NCBI GenBank assembly: GCA_017307865.1
Contig: JAFKGE010000027.1
Span: 1-64,000, forward strand
DNA: 64,000 bases
Source: Burkholderiales bacterium
Lineage (GTDB): Bacteria; Pseudomonadota; Gammaproteobacteria; Burkholderiales; Burkholderiaceae_C
Direction of reading: 5' to 3'
Shown here piece after piece: positions 1 to 8,336 of this stretch (position 1 is its first letter; each line of letters starts with the position of its first letter). Below the pieces are notes generated by a model. That model did no database searches and had not been told where the DNA came from. It was given only the letters and a program-made list of their open reading frames with translations. A program made the position numbers and the translations under genes.

Positions 1-84
1 GCGAAGCTGCTCAGCGGTCTGTGCGCCGGCCAGCATTTGACGGGCCGACTCCAGACTGTCGGCACCTCGGGCTGTTCTTGCCAT
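1..84 (-). CDS. Partial helix-turn-helix protein, IS630-transposase-like N-terminus
   Basis: The minus strand reads an ATG at 82-84 into the left edge, giving 28 residues that begin MARTARGADSLESARQML. The wording resembles the start of winged-helix proteins annotated as the N-terminal half of IS630-type transposases in Burkholderiales, where the helix-turn-helix follows just beyond this point. The rest lies outside the window, so neither completeness nor mobility can be judged. It sits about 60 bp downstream of exbD on the same strand, and an AT-rich stretch separates the two. The identification rests on recall of family wording only. Confidence 0.4.
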   Translation of the reverse strand, partial: MARTARGADSLESARQMLAGAQTAEQLR

Positions 85-145
85 GTCGTTCTCCTTGCGG
101 GATCGGTGACATGGATATTATTGATCTATTGATATGGAAATGGAA

Positions 146-559
146 TTAGGGCCGGGGCGGCTCGGTGATGAAGCCGATTTTCTGGATGCCGGCCTGCTGC
201 GCCGCGGCCATGGCCTGGGCCACGCGCTCGTAGCGCACGTCGCGGTCGCCGCGCAGGTGCAGCTCGGGCTGCGGCACCCGGCGGCCGGCGGCCTGCAGGC
301 GCGCGGCCAGCTGCTCATCGCCCAGGCGCTCGTCGTCCAGCCAGTAGCTGCCGTCGGCCTTCACCGTCAGCCGCAGCGTCTGCGGCTGGATCAGCTCGGG
401 CTCGCTGCTGGCGCGCGGCAGCTCGATGTCCACCGCGTGCTTCATCACCGGCACGGTGATGATGAAGACGATCAGCAGCACCAGCATCACGTCGATGAAC
501 GGGATCATGTTGATCTCGCTCATCACCTCTTCGTTGTCGTCGGCGATGAATCCGGCCAT
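146..559 (-). CDS. exbD: ExbD/TolR biopolymer transport protein
   Basis: This is the proton-channel partner of ExbB in the inner-membrane motor that energises TonB. The 137-residue product has the family layout: a short cytoplasmic start, one membrane helix at about residues 19-38 carrying the conserved motor aspartate (D23 in the IPFIDVMLVLL context), then a periplasmic domain. It is the last gene of the bfd-tonB-exbB-exbD operon, with 10 bp between the exbB stop and this start. Length and motif are normal for the family. A TolR role is less likely because tonB lies directly upstream in the operon. Confidence 0.93.
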   Translation of the reverse strand: MAGFIADDNEEVMSEINMIPFIDVMLVLLIVFIITVPVMKHAVDIELPRASSEPELIQPQTLRLTVKADGSYWLDDERLGDEQLAARLQAAGRRVPQPELHLRGDRDVRYERVAQAMAAAQQAGIQKIGFITEPPRP

Positions 560-569
560 GACGCGCTCC

Positions 570-1286
570 TCAAGCCTTCTTCATGGGGACGATGTTGCTT
601 TCGCCGGCGCCCACTGTCACGCGTGCGCCCGTCACGTAGTAGGCGTGCAGGTCGTGCGCGAAGCGCCCCAGCTTGACCTGGATGTGCTTGTTGCCGCGCA
701 CCAGCGCGTTGTAGCCCAGCACGGCGGGGATGGCCACCGCCAGCCCCAGCGCGGTCATGATCAGCGCCTCGCCGATCGGGCCGGCCACCTGGTCGATGCT
801 GGCCTGGCCGGCGCCGCTGATGCGCATCAGCGCGTGATAGATGCCCCACACGGTGCCGAACAGGCCGACGAAGGGCGCGGTGGAGCCGACCGAGGCCAGG
901 ACGGCCAGACCCGATTGCAGCTTGGCCGTGGTGCTGTCGATGCTGTTGCGCAAGGCGCGCGAGATCCAGTCGCTGGCGTCCAGCGAGTCGTGCAGCTGCG
1001 CCTGCGTGGCGCGGTGGTGGGCGGCGGCCTCGCGCCCCTCCAGGGCGAGCTGGCGAAACGGGTTGGCCTCGTCCAGCCCCAGCTTGGACAGGCCCTCGGC
1101 CATGTCGCTGGAGTGCCAGAAACCCTCCACCCGCGCGGCCTGGCGCTTGGCGCGCACCACGTCGAGCGCCTTGACGAGGATCACCACCCACGAGACGAGC
1201 GACATGAACACCAGCACCGCGAACACGCTGCGCGTGACCCAGTCGCCCTGGTTCCACACGTGCATCAGGCCAAAGGGGGTTTGCAT
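570..1286 (-). CDS. exbB: ExbB (MotA/TolQ/ExbB proton channel)
   Basis: This inner-membrane protein forms the proton-conducting pentamer around ExbD and passes proton-motive force to TonB. The 238-residue product has one N-terminal membrane helix (about 18-40), a cytoplasmic loop, and two C-terminal helices around 130-160 and 175-200. The typical small-residue-rich wording is visible, for example VGLFGTVWGIYHAL and GPIGEALIMTALGLAVAIPA. It is 6 bp downstream of tonB and 10 bp upstream of exbD on the minus strand. Iron regulation through the Fur-box-like site upstream of bfd is likely for the whole operon. Confidence 0.94.
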   Translation of the reverse strand: MQTPFGLMHVWNQGDWVTRSVFAVLVFMSLVSWVVILVKALDVVRAKRQAARVEGFWHSSDMAEGLSKLGLDEANPFRQLALEGREAAAHHRATQAQLHDSLDASDWISRALRNSIDSTTAKLQSGLAVLASVGSTAPFVGLFGTVWGIYHALMRISGAGQASIDQVAGPIGEALIMTALGLAVAIPAVLGYNALVRGNKHIQVKLGRFAHDLHAYYVTGARVTVGAGESNIVPMKKA

Positions 1287-1292
1287 GTCGAT

Positions 1293-2081
1293 TTACTCCA
1301 GAACGAAATTGAGGGGGACGTTGAACCACATGGCCTCGGGCACGCCGCCGCGCGTGCCGGGCACGTAGCGCCAGCGGTCGCGCGCGGTCTCCAGCGCCAC
1401 CTGGTCCAGCCGCTCGTAGCCGCTGGACTTTTGAATGTGCGCCTCGCGCGCGCGCCCGTCGGGCCCGATCAGCACGCGCACCACCACGCGGCCCGATTCG
1501 CCCAGGCGGCGGCTCATGGCGGGGTAGGCGGGCGCCGGGTTGTTCAGGTAGGCGGCCTTGGACGAGGGCTGCACCACCGCCGGTGGTGCCGGCGCGGCCG
1601 CGGGAGCGGCGCGGACGTCGGTGGCAGCCGGGGCGGGCGCCGCTTGGGCCACCGGGGCGGTGGGGGCGGGCGCTGCCACCACGGGCGCGGTGGGCGCGGC
1701 CTCGGCCACGGCCAGCGGCTGGGGTGCGGGGGCCGGCGCGGGTGCGGCTTGAACCTTGCGCGGCGCCGGCTGCTTGACGACCGGGCGTGGCTTGGGAGGC
1801 GGCGGCACCGGCGTGGGGGGCGGTGCGAGCGTCGGCGCGGGTGCGGGTGCGGGCGCGGGTAACGGCGCGGGCGCGGCGGCCGGCGGCGGCGCCACGAACT
1901 CGGCCAGCAGCTGCGCCGGTATCACCACTTCCTGGGGCGGGCGCTGCGACAGGCCCGCTTGCAAGGCCCACAGCGCCGCGCCGTGCAGGGCGATGACGAC
2001 GCCCACGACCACGGCGTTGCGGCCGAGCGTGGACAGAGTGGGGGGGGCGAAGGGGGCGAGGGCGGTCAAGGTGCAGAACAA
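1293..2081 (-). CDS. tonB: TonB family energy transducer
   Basis: This periplasm-spanning protein couples ExbBD to outer-membrane receptors. The 262-residue product has an N-terminal membrane anchor (about 24-45), a long proline/alanine-rich spacer (about 65-165), and a C-terminal TonB domain. That domain contains YPAMSRRLGESGRVVVRVLI and the closing WRYVPGTRGG...NVPLNFVLE wording. The Pro/Ala spacer gives strongly skewed base composition between 1560 and 1900. It lies in the bfd-to-exbD operon, 6 bp before exbB. The start chosen gives 20-odd residues before the anchor; a slightly later start would be possible. Confidence 0.93.
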   Translation of the reverse strand: MFCTLTALAPFAPPTLSTLGRNAVVVGVVIALHGAALWALQAGLSQRPPQEVVIPAQLLAEFVAPPPAAAPAPLPAPAPAPAPTLAPPPTPVPPPPKPRPVVKQPAPRKVQAAPAPAPAPQPLAVAEAAPTAPVVAAPAPTAPVAQAAPAPAATDVRAAPAAAPAPPAVVQPSSKAAYLNNPAPAYPAMSRRLGESGRVVVRVLIGPDGRAREAHIQKSSGYERLDQVALETARDRWRYVPGTRGGVPEAMWFNVPLNFVLE

Positions 2082-2144
2082 TCGTCGGCGCGCGGCAGCA
2101 CGTCAGCGCGAGGTGGCGCGCCCGAGGTCGCGGCGGGGGGCGGC

Positions 2145-2225
2145 TCAGCGGCGCAGCACCCAGGCCAGCGCACCCACCACGAAAATCAGGGCGCCCAAGG
2201 TAGGAATGATGGCCGAAAGGTACAT
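2145..2225 (-). CDS. 26-residue single-pass membrane miniprotein
   Basis: An ATG at 2223-2225 opens a 26-codon frame ending at TGA 2145-2147. The product starts MYLSAIIPTLGALIFVVGAL and ends AWVLRR: one hydrophobic helix followed by two arginines, as expected for a small inner-membrane peptide with a cytoplasmic C-terminus. An AAGG about nine bases upstream could act as ribosome binding site. It sits between bfd and tonB on the same strand, so it would be co-transcribed with the iron genes. I recognise no family. Coding status rests on composition, position and topology only. Confidence 0.42.
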   Translation of the reverse strand: MYLSAIIPTLGALIFVVGALAWVLRR

Positions 2226-2254
2226 GCCGGCGCCTTGATGGGGATCAAGACCCG

Positions 2255-2479
2255 TCAGGCGCGCGCCCAGGCGGTGCCGTCCTGGCTCTGCGCCTGAGTG
2301 AGCGCCGCAACCGGCTGGGCCGCGTTGCATTGCTCGACCAGTTCGCGCGCGCAGCTTTCGCACGAGCCGCAGCAGGTGGCCACGCCCAGCTCGAGCTGGA
2401 GCTCGTCGAAGCTCATGCCGGCGCGGGCATGGCGGGTGATCTCGCGGTCGGAGATGCGGTTGCAGACACAGACGATCAT
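2255..2479 (-). CDS. bfd: Bacterioferritin-associated ferredoxin, (2Fe-2S)-binding
   Basis: Bfd is a small [2Fe-2S] protein that reduces bacterioferritin and releases stored iron when iron is scarce. The 74-residue product starts MIVCVCNRISDREI and shows the family's four cysteine ligands: C4 and C6 in CVC, then C37 and C40 in CCGSC. The C-terminus is longer than usual, with about 20 extra residues rich in Ala/Gln. An upstream in-frame ATG four codons earlier exists, but the MIVCVCN start matches the family. It is the first gene of the operon and lies directly downstream of a Fur-box-like palindrome. Confidence 0.9.
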   Translation of the reverse strand: MIVCVCNRISDREITRHARAGMSFDELQLELGVATCCGSCESCARELVEQCNAAQPVAALTQAQSQDGTAWARA

Positions 2480-2512
2480 GGCGAGGCTCACAACATCAAT
2501 CAGCGAGCCCCG

Positions 2513-2541
2513 ATCTTAAATGAGAATGAATCTCATTGCAA
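2513..2541 (-). promoter_or_regulatory. Promoter with embedded Fur-box-like palindrome
   Basis: On the minus strand a -35-like TTGCAA (2536-2541) and a -10-like TAAGAT (2513-2518) are separated by exactly 17 bp. Positions 2519-2537 form an inverted repeat with arms AATGAGA and TCTCATT, close to the 19-bp Fur consensus (11 of 14 fixed positions of the 7-1-7 core by my alignment). The repressor site fills the promoter spacer, so iron-bound Fur would exclude RNA polymerase. The gene order downstream (bfd, tonB, exbB, exbD) fits iron control. Confidence 0.75.
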
Positions 2542-2589
2542 ATCCTTTTCGGTCGCACCGGCCCGTCGGGCGAAAAGACTCTCAGCCTC

Positions 2590-4023
2590 CTAGCCGTGCC
2601 GCACGGCCACGGTCTTCAGCACCGTGAAGCCGTACAGCGCCTCGAAGCCCTTTTCGCGCCCATAGCCGCTGGACTTGTAGCCGCCGAAGGGCAGTTCCAC
2701 CCCGCCGCCGGCGCCGTAGTTGTTGATGAACACCTGCCCGCTTTTCACGCGCCGCGCCATGCGAAATTGCCGTCCGCCGTCGCGCGTCCAGATGCCCGCG
2801 ACCAGGCCGAAGTGGGTGGCGTTGGCCAGTTCCACCGCGTGGTCCTCGTCGCGGAAGGGCATGGCCGACAGCACCGGGCCGAAGACTTCTTCTTGTGCCA
2901 CGCGGTGCGCCACCGGCACGTCGGCCAGCAGCACGGGAGCCTGGTAAAAGCCCGCGGCGGGCGCCTCGTCGACCACGCGGCCTTGCGCTACGGTGGCGAT
3001 GCCGTCGGCCCGCGCGCTGCTCAGAAAATCCTGCACGCGCTGCTGCTGGCTGGCGCGTATCAGCGGGCCCACGTCCAGGTCCAGCGCGGCCGGGCCCACG
3101 CGCAGGGCCTTGAAGGCCTGGCCCAGGCGTGCCATCAGCGGCTCGTAAATGGCCTGCTCGATCAGCACGCGCGAGCCGGCCGAGCAGGTTTGCCCGGCGT
3201 TCTGCACGATGGCGTTGATGACCACCGGGATGGCGGCGTCGAGGTCGGCGTCGGCAAAGACGATCTGCGGGCTCTTGCCGCCCAGCTCCAGCGTCACCGG
3301 GCAATGGCGCTCGGCGGCCACCTGCTGGATCAGCGTGCCCACGCTGGGGCTGCCGGTGAAGCTGATGTGGTCGATGCCGGGGTGGCGCGCCAGCGCGTCG
3401 CCCACCTCGTGGCCGTAGCCGGTGACGATGTTGATGGCGCCGGGCGGAAAGCCCACCTCGGCCGCCAGCTGCGCCACGCGGATCAGCGACAGGCAGGCGT
3501 CCTCGGCCGGCTTGACCACGCACACGTTGCCGGCCGCCAGCGCACCGCCCACGCTGCGCCCGAAGATCTGCATCGGGTAGTTCCAGGGAATGATGTGGCC
3601 CGTCACGCCGTGCGGCTCGCGCCAGGTCAGCACGCTGTAGCCGCTTTGGTAGGGCAGGGTCTCGCCGTGCAGCTTGTCGCAGGCGCCGGCGTAGAACTCG
3701 AAATAGCGCGCCAGCGCCGCCGCGTCGGCCGCGGCCTGCCTGGTGGGCTTGCCGCAGTCGCGCTGCTCCAGCAGCGCCAGTTCGCCGGCGTGCGCGGCCA
3801 CGGCGTTCGACAGCTTCATCAGCAGGCGCCCGCGCTCGGCCGCGCTCAGGGCGCTCCAGGGGCCGTCGAAACAGGCGCGCGCGGCCTGCGCGGCGGCGTC
3901 GATGTCGCGCGCGTCGCTGCGCTGGATCTCGTCGAAGGGCTGGCCGTCGGACGGGTCCAGCACCGGCAGGGTGCGGCCGCTGGGCGAGGCGACCGATTGG
4001 TTGGCGATGAAGTTCAGTTGCAT
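2590..4023 (-). CDS. NAD(P)-dependent aldehyde dehydrogenase
   Basis: This enzyme oxidises an aldehyde to the carboxylate with NAD(P)+. The 477-residue product has the complete ALDH fold with the oxyanion asparagine N148 (IPWNYP), the general base E246 (LELGGKSP) and the nucleophile C280 (GQTCSAGSR). The start MQLNF at 4021-4023 was preferred over the frame's upstream ATG because the 20 extra residues are atypical. It is divergent from the MFS gene at 4089. Overall wording is near betaine-aldehyde/gamma-aminobutyraldehyde dehydrogenases, but the substrate cannot be told from sequence. Confidence refers to the family. Confidence 0.92.
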   Translation of the reverse strand: MQLNFIANQSVASPSGRTLPVLDPSDGQPFDEIQRSDARDIDAAAQAARACFDGPWSALSAAERGRLLMKLSNAVAAHAGELALLEQRDCGKPTRQAAADAAALARYFEFYAGACDKLHGETLPYQSGYSVLTWREPHGVTGHIIPWNYPMQIFGRSVGGALAAGNVCVVKPAEDACLSLIRVAQLAAEVGFPPGAINIVTGYGHEVGDALARHPGIDHISFTGSPSVGTLIQQVAAERHCPVTLELGGKSPQIVFADADLDAAIPVVINAIVQNAGQTCSAGSRVLIEQAIYEPLMARLGQAFKALRVGPAALDLDVGPLIRASQQQRVQDFLSSARADGIATVAQGRVVDEAPAAGFYQAPVLLADVPVAHRVAQEEVFGPVLSAMPFRDEDHAVELANATHFGLVAGIWTRDGGRQFRMARRVKSGQVFINNYGAGGGVELPFGGYKSSGYGREKGFEALYGFTVLKTVAVRHG

Positions 4024-4088
4024 GCGCTTATTGTGCGGCAGCCCCGGGGCCAAGCGGTGACAATCGCTGCCGTCACCCGCCACCGTCC

Positions 4089-5276
4089 ATGAACGACACC
4101 CGCGCTTCCCCGTCCCGCCTGCCCGCCGGCATCTGGGTGCTGGGCTTCGTCAGCCTGCTGATGGACGTATCGTCGGAGATGATCCATGCGCTGCTGCCCA
4201 TGTTCATGGTCGGCCCGCTGGGCATGAGCGTGGCGCTGGTGGGCCTGCTGGAAGGCCTGGCCGAGGCCACGGCGCTGCTGCTGAAGGTGTTCTCGGGCGT
4301 CATCAGCGACTGGTTCGGCCGGCGCAAGGCGCTGGCGCTGCTGGGCTACGGGCTGGGCGCGGCCAGCAAGCCGCTGTTTGCCTTGGCCACCGGGGCGGGC
4401 CTGGTCTTTGCCGCGCGCCTGCTGGATCGGGTGGGCAAGGGCATTCGCGGCGCGCCGCGCGACGCGCTGGTGGCCGACCTGGCGCCACCCGCGCAGCGCG
4501 GCGCCGCTTTCGGGCTGCGCCAGGCGCTGGACACCGTGGGCGCCTTTTTGGGCCCGCTGCTGGCGGTCGGCCTGATGCTGCTGTGGGCCGACAACTTTCG
4601 CGCCGTGTTCGTGCTCGCAGTCATCCCGGCGCTGGCCTGCGTGCTGCTGCTGGCGCTGGGCGTGCGCGAGCCCGACCGGCCCGCCGGCGCGCCGCGCGCC
4701 AACCCCCTGGCGCGCGCGCAGCTGCGGCGCCTGCCGCCGTCCTTCTGGTGGGTGACGGGCGTGGGCGCGGTGTTCACGCTGGCGCGCTTTTCCGAGGCCT
4801 TTCTGGTGCTGCGCGCCGAGCAGACCGGCGTGGCCATCGCCCTGGTGCCGCTGGTGATGGTGGCCATGAACGCGGTGTATGCCGCCACCGCCTACCCGTT
4901 CGGCAAGCTGGCCGACCGCGTGGCGCCGCCCGCGCTGCTGGCCGGCGGCCTGGCGGTGCTGATTGCCGCCGACGTGGTGCTGGCGGCCAGCACGCACTGG
5001 AGCGGCCTGCTGCTGGGCGTGGCGCTGTGGGGCGTGCACATGGGCATGACGCAGGGCGTGCTGGCGGCCATGGTGGCGGGCAGCGCGCCGGCCGACCTGC
5101 GCGGCACGGCCTTCGGCCTGTTCAACTTGGTGAGCGGTCTGGCGATGCTGGTGGCCAGCGTGGTGGCGGGGCTGCTGTGGCAGTACCTGGGGCCGGCCTG
5201 GACCTTCGGCGCCGGCGCCGTATTCAGCGGTTTGGCGATCATGGCGCTGATCGCGCGCTGGCCGATGGGGCGGTGA
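4089..5276 (+). CDS. MFS transporter
   Basis: This is a 395-residue major-facilitator protein with about 12 predicted hydrophobic segments. The MFS loop 2-3 signature appears as SDWFGRRKALALLGY around residues 75-90, and a further basic loop motif reads LLDRVGKGIRGAPRDALV. The RGAPRD wording occurs in a subgroup of uncharacterised MFS proteins of proteobacteria. The substrate is unknown. It is divergent from the aldehyde dehydrogenase, with 65 bp between the starts. Immediately after its stop the minus strand carries a short-chain dehydrogenase remnant. Confidence 0.88.
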   Translation: MNDTRASPSRLPAGIWVLGFVSLLMDVSSEMIHALLPMFMVGPLGMSVALVGLLEGLAEATALLLKVFSGVISDWFGRRKALALLGYGLGAASKPLFALATGAGLVFAARLLDRVGKGIRGAPRDALVADLAPPAQRGAAFGLRQALDTVGAFLGPLLAVGLMLLWADNFRAVFVLAVIPALACVLLLALGVREPDRPAGAPRANPLARAQLRRLPPSFWWVTGVGAVFTLARFSEAFLVLRAEQTGVAIALVPLVMVAMNAVYAATAYPFGKLADRVAPPALLAGGLAVLIAADVVLAASTHWSGLLLGVALWGVHMGMTQGVLAAMVAGSAPADLRGTAFGLFNLVSGLAMLVASVVAGLLWQYLGPAWTFGAGAVFSGLAIMALIARWPMGR

Positions 5277-5372
5277 AAAACTCTGCGTCGGCAAGAAGTG
5301 TGGGGGTCGTGGCCCAGCCAAGTCCGTCGGTTGATCCGGTGACGAAGACGCGCGCTCCAAGAATGAGCCAGG
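5277..5372 (-). pseudogene. Remnant of a short-chain dehydrogenase N-terminus
   Basis: The minus strand of this gap translates to a fragment reading RVFVTGSTDGLGWATTPTLL followed by ADAEFF. The VTGSTDGLG stretch is the beta-1/glycine-rich nucleotide-binding turn of short-chain dehydrogenases, and the following alpha helix is recognisable. No start codon is present, and the frame runs straight into the reverse of the MFS gene's 3' end, so only about 28 family-like residues survive. It marks a recombination boundary between the high-GC MFS gene and the lower-GC molybdenum hydroxylase operon. Confidence 0.6.
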
Positions 5373-5375
5373 TAA

Positions 5376-7724
5376 CTACGCCTTGCTCATGGCCGCCTTG
5401 ACCCGCTCGGGCCGGAACGGCCGCTGGCGCAGGCGCACGCCCACCGCGTCGTAGACGGCGTTGCTGATGACGGCGGCCGTCGGGCAGGTCGACGGTTCGC
5501 CGCCGCCGGTCGACCTGAACTTCGGATCGTTGTTCACCAGCACGATGTCGATGCGGTCCGGAATCTCGTGGAAACGCAGGATCGGGTAGCTCGCCCAGTC
5601 GCGACTGGTGACGTGCGCATGGTCGAAGCTCACTTCCTCGTGCAAGGTGCGACTGATCGACTGCACGATGTTGCCCTCGATCTGGTTGCGCATGCCGTCC
5701 GGACTGATGACGAGGCCGTTGTCGTGCGCGACCACGACGCGCACGACGCGAATTTCGCCGGTCTGCTGATCGACTTCGACGTCCGCGATCGTCGCCACCC
5801 GGCTGTCGTCGCGATTGACCCACGCAATGCCGCGACCCTTGGCCTTGCGGCCGCTCTGCTTGCCGGCGCTGAACGCCGCGCGCGGCTGCCAACCATACAA
5901 CTTGGCGGCAGCCTTCAGCACACCGATCGCCCGAGGCTCCTTGAGGTACTTGAGCCGGAATTCCAGGGGATCCTGCTTTCCTGCCGCCGCCAGTTCGTCG
6001 ATGAAGGCCTCCATCGCCAAGGTGGTTTCGAACTGGCCCGGCGCGCGCATCCAAGCCGTGATGACGCCGACGCGGCCCTCGTTGTGAGACGACACATCGG
6101 CGTTGTCGAACGTGTACTCGTAACCGATCGCGGCGTTGCCGAGATTGACGGTGCCGACCGGCTTGCCGATCAACTCCGACGGCAGCAGGCGGGTGTCGGA
6201 AAACGTCGGTACCCACATGTGGTGGCGCCACGCCGTGACGTTGCCCTGCGCGTCCAGCCCGCCCTCCAGCTCCTGGACGAGCGGCGGCTCCTTCGGATCC
6301 CAGCCGTGCGAATCCCAGCGCATCCACTGCACCCGCACCGGCCGGCCTGCGGCGCGCGACATGATCGCGGCGTCCGCCATCACGTGCTCCAGGCCATTGC
6401 GCCCGTACTGGCCCGCCGCCTCGACCCAACGCACCTCGACCTTGTCGACCGGCAAGCCCAGCAGTTCGGCCAGATCGCGCTGCGCCTGATGCGGCATCTG
6501 CGTGCCGCCCCAGACGATGGCCTTGTCCTTGCTGACGTCGGCGATCGCGCACTCCGGGCCGATCGAACCATGGGTCTCGAATGGCGTGAGATACGTGGCC
6601 TTGAACCGGTGCGCGGCGACCTTCAGCGCCTTGTCGACATCACCATGCTTGGCGACGGACTGGGCTTTTCCGGCTGCCTTGCGCACCGCGTCCCAGACCT
6701 CGTCCGTCGCGGCCAGACCGTTCCAGTCGGACCATTTCGCGAGGCCGTCGTTCGGTCCCTTGCGATCGAGTTTGGAGCCGAGCTTCTGCGCCGCCTGGAT
6801 GGCGCCCCACTCGGTTTGCGCCACCACGCCGAGGAAGTTGCGCTCGCGCACGATCTGGACGAAGCCGGGAATGTCCTTGAGGCCGGTTTCATCGACGCTC
6901 AAAAGCTGCGATTGAATGCCGTACGGGCGCACCACGCGGCCGTGCAGCATGCCGGGTACCTTTACGTCCTGCATGAACGTGAACTGGCCCGTCACCTTGC
7001 CCGGAATGTCCTTGCGCGGCACCGACGTTCCGATCACCGTGTATTTGGACGGGTCCTTGAGTTTGGCGTCGGGCGCCACCTTCATGCCGAAGGTCTTGCC
7101 GCTGGCGCCGATGGTGACGTCGAGGCGCTTGCCGCCCACCAGTTCGCCGTAGGTGACGGACTTGCCTGCCGCGCCCGCGACGGTGATGACGCCCGCGGCT
7201 GCCGTCAGCTTGTCCGCCGGGACACCGAATTGCTGGCTGGCCATGTCGAGCAGCACCTGGCGGCCCGCCGCTGCCGCGTGCTGGATCTGCGGCCCCGCGT
7301 AGCGCACCGCCATGCTGCCGTAGGACGGCCCCTGATCGACCGTTTCCGTGGTCGAACCCATGACGAGGAAAAATCGGTCGTACGGAAAATCCAACTCTTC
7401 TGCGGCGATCTGCAGCAGCGCGTTCGGCGCGCCGTTGCCTTGTTCGATCTTGCCGGTGAACAGTGTGGCCGTGTTGTCCGGGTGGATCGCGATCCACGCA
7501 TTCAGCTTCGCCGGATCCACACTCGGAAATGCGTTGTTGTTCGACATCGCGGCGACGCTGGTGTCCAGCGGCAATTCATCGCGCCTCGTCGTCATGGCGG
7601 CCGCCGGTCCGAACAGACTGAAGCCCAGCACCAAGCCGCCGGAAGCCTTCAGAAACGCGCGGCGGCTGGCGCCGAAATCAGGCAATTCGATCGAGTGAAG
7701 GGCGTCAGGATGTCGCGTAGTCAT
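5376..7724 (-). CDS. Xanthine dehydrogenase family molybdopterin-binding subunit, Tat-exported
   Basis: This is the molybdenum hydroxylase large subunit of the isoquinoline 1-oxidoreductase (IorB-like) group, which hydroxylates N-heterocycles or oxidises aldehydes. The 782-residue product begins with a Tat signal (SRRAFLKASGG, twin Arg at 21-22, hydrophobic core 28-43), so the mature enzyme is periplasmic. Family features include GNGAPNALLQIAAEEL near residue 95, QYGRNGLEHVMADAA, and the catalytic-glutamate context GGGEPSTCPTAAV near residue 743. It overlaps the small subunit stop by 4 bp. Third-position GC bias is weaker than in neighbours, suggesting transfer. No cytochrome c subunit gene follows, although many relatives have one. 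Substrate unknown. Confidence 0.9.
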   Translation of the reverse strand: MTTRHPDALHSIELPDFGASRRAFLKASGGLVLGFSLFGPAAAMTTRRDELPLDTSVAAMSNNNAFPSVDPAKLNAWIAIHPDNTATLFTGKIEQGNGAPNALLQIAAEELDFPYDRFFLVMGSTTETVDQGPSYGSMAVRYAGPQIQHAAAAGRQVLLDMASQQFGVPADKLTAAAGVITVAGAAGKSVTYGELVGGKRLDVTIGASGKTFGMKVAPDAKLKDPSKYTVIGTSVPRKDIPGKVTGQFTFMQDVKVPGMLHGRVVRPYGIQSQLLSVDETGLKDIPGFVQIVRERNFLGVVAQTEWGAIQAAQKLGSKLDRKGPNDGLAKWSDWNGLAATDEVWDAVRKAAGKAQSVAKHGDVDKALKVAAHRFKATYLTPFETHGSIGPECAIADVSKDKAIVWGGTQMPHQAQRDLAELLGLPVDKVEVRWVEAAGQYGRNGLEHVMADAAIMSRAAGRPVRVQWMRWDSHGWDPKEPPLVQELEGGLDAQGNVTAWRHHMWVPTFSDTRLLPSELIGKPVGTVNLGNAAIGYEYTFDNADVSSHNEGRVGVITAWMRAPGQFETTLAMEAFIDELAAAGKQDPLEFRLKYLKEPRAIGVLKAAAKLYGWQPRAAFSAGKQSGRKAKGRGIAWVNRDDSRVATIADVEVDQQTGEIRVVRVVVAHDNGLVISPDGMRNQIEGNIVQSISRTLHEEVSFDHAHVTSRDWASYPILRFHEIPDRIDIVLVNNDPKFRSTGGGEPSTCPTAAVISNAVYDAVGVRLRQRPFRPERVKAAMSKA

Positions 7725-8194
7725 GCTGCTGCTCCTGCCTTGGAGGCCCGCTCGATCGCGCGGACGATGCGCATGTGCGTGCCGCAACGGCACAGGTTGC
7801 CGTCGAGTGCCTGCTTGATGTCGTCGCGCGTCGGGTGCGTGTTCGTGTTCAGCAGCGCCTTGGCCGACATGATCATGCCGTTGATGCAATAGCCGCACTG
7901 CACGGCCTGCTCGTCGATGAACGCCTGCTGCAGCGGATCCGGATGGTCGATCGTGCCGAGTCCTTCGAGCGTGGTGATGGCATGGCCCTCGGCTGCTTCC
8001 ACCGGCAACACGCATGAGCGGACCGCTTGCCCGTCCAGGTGAATCGTGCACGCGCCGCATTGCGACAGGCCGCAGCCGAACTTCGGCCCGTGCAGCCCGA
8101 GCTGGTCCCGCAGCACGTAGAGCAGCATGGTGCCGGATTCGACCGAGACGTCGTGCACTTGGCCGTTGACCTTCAAATGGACTGCCTTGGTCAT
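7721..8194 (-). CDS. (2Fe-2S)-binding small subunit of molybdenum hydroxylase
   Basis: This electron-transfer subunit carries two [2Fe-2S] clusters and partners the large subunit. The 157-residue product has an N-terminal plant-type ferredoxin domain with C41, C46, C49 and C61 (GCGLSQCGACTIHLDG). Its C-terminal four-helix domain has C100, C103, C135 and C137 (CGYCINGMI and NLCRCG). Length and all eight ligands are standard for the IorA-like group. The stop overlaps the large-subunit ATG as ATGA (7721-7724), so translation is probably coupled. It has no signal peptide of its own; such subunits are carried out by the Tat signal of the large subunit. Confidence 0.93.
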   Translation of the reverse strand: MTKAVHLKVNGQVHDVSVESGTMLLYVLRDQLGLHGPKFGCGLSQCGACTIHLDGQAVRSCVLPVEAAEGHAITTLEGLGTIDHPDPLQQAFIDEQAVQCGYCINGMIMSAKALLNTNTHPTRDDIKQALDGNLCRCGTHMRIVRAIERASKAGAAA

Positions 8195-8336
8195 TCGATG
8201 GCTCCTGATTCGATGGCGTGAGTAGAAAAAAATAGTACTCTTTACCGGCGCACGCTGCTGGGCCTGACCGTGACTGCGTCGAACGCTTTGCCTTCGGACC
8301 GGACCCTTGCAAGGGTCACGACGCGTGCATTCGGCG

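Noticed and set aside
1..145. Complete insertion sequence at the left edge
   Set aside because: Only 28 codons of a transposase-like protein are visible and no terminal inverted repeat or target duplication can be recognised.
134..676. Long plus-strand frames opposite exbD, exbB and tonB
   Set aside because: They are His/Arg/Gly-rich mirror frames of real high-GC genes with no family wording.
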